Shown here: piece by piece, positions 58,021-64,000 of the stretch
How positions within the stretch are numbered: position 1 is the stretch's first letter
How the letters are laid out: each line of letters begins with the position of its first letter
Assembly: GCF_947461875.1 (NCBI RefSeq)
Contig: NC_091492.1
Span: forward strand, 29,555,822-29,619,821
Source: Haliaeetus albicilla
Taxonomy: Eukaryota > Chordata > Aves > Accipitriformes > Accipitridae
Length of the DNA: 64,000 nucleotides
Reading direction: 5' to 3'
Position numbers and translations under genes: made by a program
Notes under the pieces: model-generated
What the model was told of the DNA's origin: nothing
Seen by the model: the letters and a program-made list of their open reading frames with translations, nothing else
Databases searched by the model: none

Positions 58021-61000
58021 GTGTGCTGCCAAGGCCCTTATAAATTATATAAGTGCTTGGCTGTCTGGCCCCACTGCCATGCTGGGGCTGGAGCAAGCGG
58101 GGGGCTCTGGGGGGGCCGGCAGCCAGCCTGATGTGGTGCAGCGGGGCCGGCTGTCGCCCCGGCACGGTGCAGCCACGGTGGGAGCCCCGTGCCAGGCTGG
58201 AGCTGCCACCGATGCCTGCCCCGGCCCCGCTCTGCTCCTGCCAGCCTGGCATCTCCCCTGATCCCTCATTTTTCTCTCCTGCTGTTTTGCCCAGCTGCGG
58301 TCTCTTTGCAGACAAAGCCAGGCATTGGAGTTGCATTTTCCAAGCTACGATATGGGGGGGCTTAGGCTTGTTGGATCACCTCTGCCTCCACCGTGGGGTG
58401 TGAGCGAGGTGGTGGGAAGCTGGAGGTGGTGGGAAGCTGGAGGTCCCTCCCTGCAGAGGAAGAGAAGAAAAATCCAATAAAAAGCCAGGGCTGGCACCGG
58501 TGCTCAGTGGTTTCTCTCCTGGTCCCCGACGTGGCCGGAGAGGTTTGTTTTACATGGGCTCCTACCTGCACGCAGCAGGTAATTACGCCTCATCCCTCGC
58601 CTCCTGGATAAAAGACGTGATGCAGATGCATCTGCAGGTTAATTAAAAGCGAGCAGGTTGCACAGTGCAAACCTCGTGCTTCCAACCCCGCAGCCATGGG
58701 CAAAAACCTCCGCTGGCTCTAACAAGGGATGGGGCAAAAATCTCAAGAGCCCAGCTCTTGACATCATCTCTGCTAATTTTCTGCCCAGCTGTGAAGGTGT
58801 GAGCAGGACAAGGCAAGCAGCCCTTTGCCCAGCACTGGGCTGCCGGCTGGGAGATTCCCAGGCTCCGGAGAACACGTGGCTGCAGGAAATTATAGCTGGG
58901 TAATTGCAGAAGACCTCTGGCAGGGCATGTAATTAAAATGAGGATTTGACAGTGGGTGGATGAGAGTTCTCCCGGCTGGGCCAGGGGGTTGGCAGGATGG
59001 GAATAGATTCTGCTGGGGAATAAAAGAACAAAGACAGAAAATATCCCTTTTGCAGGGGATAAAACATGAGCAATGATGGTCCTGCTGCTCCCCAGGTGCC
59101 CCTGCTTCTTCCCTTGCTCCTCCTTTAATGCACACAGATTTGAGAGTAAAAGTCCATGGCAGGAGCGGTCCTGGTGTGCTGAGAGCCCGGCAGAGCCGCT
59201 CTGGATTTACACTGGGGGAGCGAGGCAGGATCAGGGCAGCCCCGGTGCCAGCGGGGTTAGCAGCATCCTGGGGCGGTGGCGGAACAGGAGCGATCTGTTC
59301 AGGATCTGTCTGTTAAGGAGCGATCGCCTTGGAGGAAGGATGGGTTTTTCTTGGCATGGGGAGCCTGGAGCTGTTGGTTTGCCGGCTGGGACTGAGAGGA
59401 GCCACTCCGAACCTCTGGCTCCAGCGCTGGAGTCTGGGGCTTTGGGGACCAAAGCAAGTATGCAGAAGCAGGGGACTTCGAAACCTCTTCGGGGGCATTT
59501 CAGGCCCCAGCTGGGGCATAGGTTTGATCTGAACATGAGAAAAACCAGAGCAACCAAAACCCCAACCTGCGCATCCTCCAGAGGAGCCACTTCCTGTGCC
59601 GCTCAGAGCCAGCCTGGGCACGGGGCTCATCCCTGTCCCGTACCCTTCCTTCATCCTCCTCATGGAGCCCGTACGGGTGGTGGCGAGGGTCCCCACGAGT
59701 CCCCACGCTGTCCCCAGGATGTGGCTCCGCTTGGCCGAGGGCAGGCAGGAGAGGACCCGAGATGCCGTTTGCAATCGGGGGCTGCGGCATGCAACCCTGG
59801 TGATTCCCTGGCAGGAGATGCTCATAGCCTGATTAAAACCATGCTTTAACCACACCGTCCCTCTTGCTCCCAATTAACTCGGCGGCACTGTCAACAGCCT
59901 CCCTGCCACCGCGCCGGCCTGGCATCGCAAAAAGAGATGGGGGGGGAGGATGAAGGGAGCCCAAGCCCCCAGCAATTATCCCAGTGGCCAATTTAATTTG
60001 CAGGCGCCAGCAAGAAGGTGGCAGCAATCCTGACATCGCCCACCCCACTCCTGCACTTCGGTGCTGCTGCTCAGCTGCTGGGGCCCTGCACAGGAAGAAA
60101 CTGGGGAGAAAAGCCCTGAAAATGTCACTTCCCCATTGGGGTGGTCTGTGGGAGCCGCTGCCAGAGCTGCCCGTCCCTGCCTGCATCGCAGCTGGGGGCT
60201 CCCGGACTTGGTCCTCACCTGTGCTGGGGGGCTTTCCCGCTCTGCTGGGGGATGCATTTATGATGAATGCATCTCTGTCAAATGAAAATGGTGATTTTCC
60301 CACCTGGCAGATGCCACTTTCACTGCAGGTCTCACAGCGGGTAAACATTAATTGCAGCATGCCTTTAAACAGGAACAAAAAGTGACAGGACTGAATTACT
60401 TCACTCCAGTCCCTTGATGCCAAGCCATAAATCACACGCTGGAGTTTATGGAGACTTTATGTGTCTTGGGCTGGGCAGGATCAAAATTTTCTGAAGAATA
60501 ATGACATGTTAATGATAGCCTGCCTCAGAGATAAAATTAGCAGAGGGGTTTTTGCTTCTATTAAAGTCAAAGCTGGGTTCTTTTGCCTTCATATCAGTCT
60601 CTTACATGGAGAGAAATCCCTCATAGGATTGGATGAAATGATGCTGAGCACCTTCCAGTGAGGGATGGCGAGCCCAGAGTGTCACCAGTGTGTCACCAGT
60701 GCCAGTTATGAACTGGTATATCCATTAGCTCATCGATAAACTCTCAAGTATCTGAGCAAGTTGTTAATTTATGAATGTTTTGTGTGACATCCCCTTGTCA
60801 TCATGGCACAGGCTTGATGCATATTTAGCCTGGCTGTTACTGGCAAGAGCACACACTGTCCATGGCAGTGGGTGAGCAGAGTAGGTGTGCCAGCTGCCTG
60901 CTTTATGCCCGCTTTACAACCTCTTTAACCCTTGAAAATTCGCATTTGCCCACTCCCAGGTCACACAGCCCCATCATGGCCTGGGGGGGCCAGCACTGGG

Positions 61001-61859
61001 CGAGCAAACCCACCTTGAAGGAGCATCACCATCAGGATGGGGGGATGTCCCCATCTTGCTGCCACTCACTGCGAGACCTGTAAGGGTAAAAGACTTGTGG
61101 GTCTGAGCTGAGACCTCCTCAACTCATCACATGTGTGTGTGCAGAGCTAGCCAGGCTGCGGCCATCACCTCCATGTCCCCCAGGAGCTGCCACAACCATG
61201 GTGACCTGTGGCCCAGACATCACCACGCGGTGTGTCCCCGGCGGTAATTGCCGGCTGGCAGGTGTTAAATAACTGCAAGTGGCAGAGGTGACTCTTTTTG
61301 GTCCTGCTCCCGGGGGGCTGCCAGCCCTGCTCGCCACCCTCCTGCCCCTCCAGCCTCCCACTTGGCCCAGGGCTCGGTCCTGACCCAGCCTCGGCCAGGA
61401 GCTGCATCCCAGGCACCCCCCAGGCTCCTGGGGTGATGCCATGCTCCGAACGAGCTGCGCATCTGGGAACAAAGCTGAAATGATTATTTTCCCATAATTA
61501 AAAATACGTTATTCATTATTTGCTGCTGCTCTGCAAGCCTGTGCTGTGAGTGGCAGGGTGTCCTGCTGCTCGCGGCCGCCCTGTCCCGCTCCCTGTGGTG
61601 CCTCAATGGCAGGGATGCTCTTGCCTCTTATTACTGTGCCAGGTTTACAGGCGCTGCGGGATCAGCTGGTTCCGGGCAATCCTAAAGATGCTTTTTCAGT
61701 GCAGGATGCAGCTGTCTGAGATCATAAAAAATGTTTCAAACCATCATCCTGAGTCAGAGGGGGAAGAGCCGTGTCTTCCAGCTGGGCTGTAAATGGGCAC
61801 GCAAGCCTCTGGGATGCAGGGAAAGGGGCCTCGGTGCTGCTTGTGTTGCCCTGTCCTGT

Positions 61860-62055
61860 CCGCTCCAGACAGACAGATGGATGGCTGGTGTTGGATCTGG
61901 TCAGGACAGACGGATGGATGGATGGATGGATGGACAGACAGCCAGTGTTGGGTGCACGGCCAGGAGGGTGAGTCCGAGTGGGTTCAGAGCGGTCCAGAGG
62001 GATGGACAATGTTGGAGCGGTCTGGACAGACAGACAGACGGGCGATGCCAGAGTG
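61860..62055. repeat. (GGAT)n / GGACAGAC minisatellite cluster
   Basis: A (GGAT)n run at about 61912-61934 is flanked by repeated gacagacaga and ggacagac blocks and by repeated ccagtgttgg / gatgttgga-like segments, giving an imperfect minisatellite of about 200 bp. Confidence 0.8.
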
Positions 62056-64000
62056 CTCCAGCCAGAAGAGGACACTGACAGCCAAAGCCAGTAAAGGTGA
62101 CGGTGGCCACATGCTTCCTCTTCCTCACCTTAAATCTGCTGAGTAATAAATAGATGATGATTTTATTTCTCGGCTGTGGTTTCCACCTGGATGGAGTTGA
62201 CTCTGCACCTGGCTGGAGCTGCAGCAAACGGCTCCCGGTGCTTCGAAGATCCGAGCTGTAACAAGGCAGGGATTTACGGCTGCCATCAAGAGAGGCAAGG
62301 GGTTCTGTTCCCCCCAAAGTCCCCCCAGGGTTAGATTAGGCTGTCTGCAAGGAAACTTAATTGATTCTTTAGGTTAAAGCCTTTTCATCTGCACAGACAA
62401 GCCGAAGCATTAATTCTGTATAATGTGACACGGAACATTTGCGTGCAGCTCTGCGACACGGCTTTCCCTCCCCGTGCTCCCTTTTGGGCTCTGATTTGTT
62501 TTCTTTCCAAGGCAAATTCTGGATCTGGCTTCCATCAACAGCACTAATTAATCCCTTTTGATAGATCCCCAAATTTATTTATTTTTCTAAATAATTCTCA
62601 GGTAACAGGTGCATTTCAGGAGCAGGCTTCTGTCCCTTGTGCCAGTCCCAGGGGAGGATTGCATCCAGCATGTGGCTGAGCTTTGGACAGCAGGATGCCC
62701 GAGCTGCTTCTGGCTGTGGGAAGAAGCTGCCAGGGGATCCCGGCGAGGGCACAGGTATCCCCACGGCTCTGCTGGCACTGCCTAGAGACTCTCTCATCAC
62801 TTCGGAAATAGTCCCACTGCTGGCATGGGCTCAGGAATAAAATATATTTTGCTGTTATTTTTAACAGTGTGGGGGGAGCGGAGCCCCAGGGATCTGCACT
62901 AAGGCCACCTCCCTGGCCAAAACGAGACCGAAAATGGCATTGCTTGCTTGGAGCTGGCAGCCAGAGTGGCTGGAACCTGGCAGGGATGCTGAGCCTTCCT
63001 GCAATGAAGCAGTGGCTGTGCCGCTTCCCAGCCCGATGCCCGATGCCTGGCAGCCCCCGCGCGTGTCCCCACTGCCTGCTGGTGATGGGAAGCAGGATGG
63101 GGCCATTGGCAAAGTTGGAGAGCACCAGCCAACCTCCAAAACAGTTGTCTCTGCAAAGCCTTGCTCCGTGCAGCAGCCATTGCCCAGAAATTAATTGCAA
63201 GGAAAACTGGTTTTATTGATTAAAAAAAAAAAAATCATAAAGAAGAAAGAAGGTTTTCTTATTAGTGTTTGGGAAGTTGAAGCCCTTTGCTGTTATTAAG
63301 ACAAATCCAGCTGGTGCCTTAAATAATTGAGTATTTCCCGAGGGGTTTCTCAGCCGTGTCACGTCGATGGTTCTATTTTGGCTGTGAGATTACAGGAATA
63401 CTCACCTCTATCTGTATTTTGTATCTGTCCGCTGCAGTCCCTGCACATGGGACACCGGCTGTGGGAGAAGCACAACCTGAGGATTTTTAGGGTGATGCTG
63501 AAGTGTAGCACGAAAGATGAGCCTATATTAAACTTCAGCAGTTTCATAGCTAACGCAAGCCGTGGAAGACCTGTCGGCATCATCGCTCTTCCGAGTGGGA
63601 TGCTCGGCATCCAATCCCAGAGCGCTGGCAGGGCTGCGTTTAACCCCTCTCCATCCTAAATTCCCCTAGGGCCAGGGGTTGGTGACCACTGTGCCACCAA
63701 ATGAAGAGCGTGGGGACCTTGGGAGAGGGCAGGGATGCTGACACCGAGCCGCATCTTTGCACCCACTGAAGTCCAGCTGAGCTTTGCATGATCTCAAATG
63801 CCCGAGTCTTCCCATTTTCCAAACCCAGAGCTTGTGGGTTTTTTTCTCTTCTGAGGTGCAGATGCAAGCAGACCTGGCCTGAATTGGTTTCCCACAAAAG
63901 ATGTCATGTTAAAAAAACCCACTCGGGGGGGGAGAAAAAGAGATGAATGGCACATTTTCCACGGGAAAGTGTTTCAGGGCAACACAGTGCCCAGAGAAAA
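62056..64000. other. Non-coding region to the window end
   Basis: No coding or RNA gene seen. AT-rich islands lie near 62340-62420, 62540-62610 and 63185-63320, with an A run at about 63221-63233. The intergenic stretch continues past the window. Confidence 0.55.

Larger units (their letters stand above)
56001..61855. other. Non-coding region, GC-rich with scattered AT-rich islands
   Basis: No supportable gene. AT-rich islands occur near 57420-57460, 57840-58050, 58570-58650 and 60340-60620. Small local duplications include a roughly 17-bp repeat of ggtggtgggaagctgga near 58408-58441 and a repeated gtgtcaccagt near 60680. Open frames are short or low-complexity. Confidence 0.55.

Noticed and set aside
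59073..59849. 258-codon open frame on the + strand
   Set aside because: No family resemblance, no matching splice structure, GC-rich background, and comparable frames on the opposite strand.
61860..62055. CRISPR-like array
   Set aside because: The repeated GGAT and GACAGA units are short, imperfect and lack unique spacers. This is ordinary minisatellite DNA in a vertebrate genome.
36400..64000. CMKLR1 or another GPCR reading frame expected by synteny
   Set aside because: No frame has seven hydrophobic segments or GPCR signatures such as DRY or NPxxY. The gene is probably outside the window.

Overview
The window is a vertebrate nuclear genome segment, almost certainly from a bird. Three things support this: spliced genes with GT-AG introns and CpG-island promoters, two 3' fragments of the CR1 LINE family typical of birds, and generally compact, GC-rich, repeat-poor DNA. 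The gene order SELPLG - TMEM119 - ISCU - SART3 - FICD matches human 12q23-q24. In birds I would expect this block on a GC-rich microchromosome (chicken chromosome 15 by my recollection). I cannot name the species.

Layout: (1) 1-852, the 3' end of SELPLG (PSGL-1) on the + strand. (2) About 6 kb of GC-rich, minisatellite-rich non-coding DNA that should contain the 5' non-coding exon and intron of TMEM119. (3) 6886-8439, the single coding exon and 3'UTR of TMEM119 (+). (4) 10629-12445, ISCU (-), five coding exons, 161 residues. (5) 12446-13018, a CpG-rich divergent promoter shared by ISCU and SART3. (6) 13019-29760, SART3 (+), 19 coding exons, 934 residues, with a 3'UTR to about 30.99 kb. (7) 33089-35406, FICD (-), two coding exons, 455 residues, convergent with SART3 and with a CpG-island promoter near 36.2-36.4 kb. 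(8) 36.4-64 kb, about 27 kb with no protein-coding gene that I can support. It holds one CR1 fragment, a perfect 61-bp tandem duplication, a few microsatellites, and several AT-rich islands with homeodomain, POU, MEF2 or RUNX-like sites that look like candidate conserved enhancers.

Every coding exon of ISCU, SART3 and FICD was joined by following splice sites and codon phase, and all phases close without a frameshift. The genes do not form one pathway: PSGL-1 is a leukocyte adhesion ligand, TMEM119 a bone and microglial membrane protein, ISCU the mitochondrial Fe-S scaffold, SART3 a U4/U6 snRNP recycling factor, and FICD the ER enzyme that AMPylates and deAMPylates BiP. No CRISPR array, phage, operon or clearly novel protein system is present. 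The most interesting leads are the ISCU/SART3 promoter with YY1-like motifs over both start codons, a 54-nt alternative acceptor in SART3 exon 5, the 61-bp duplication at a CR1 terminus, and the enhancer-like islands in the gene desert.
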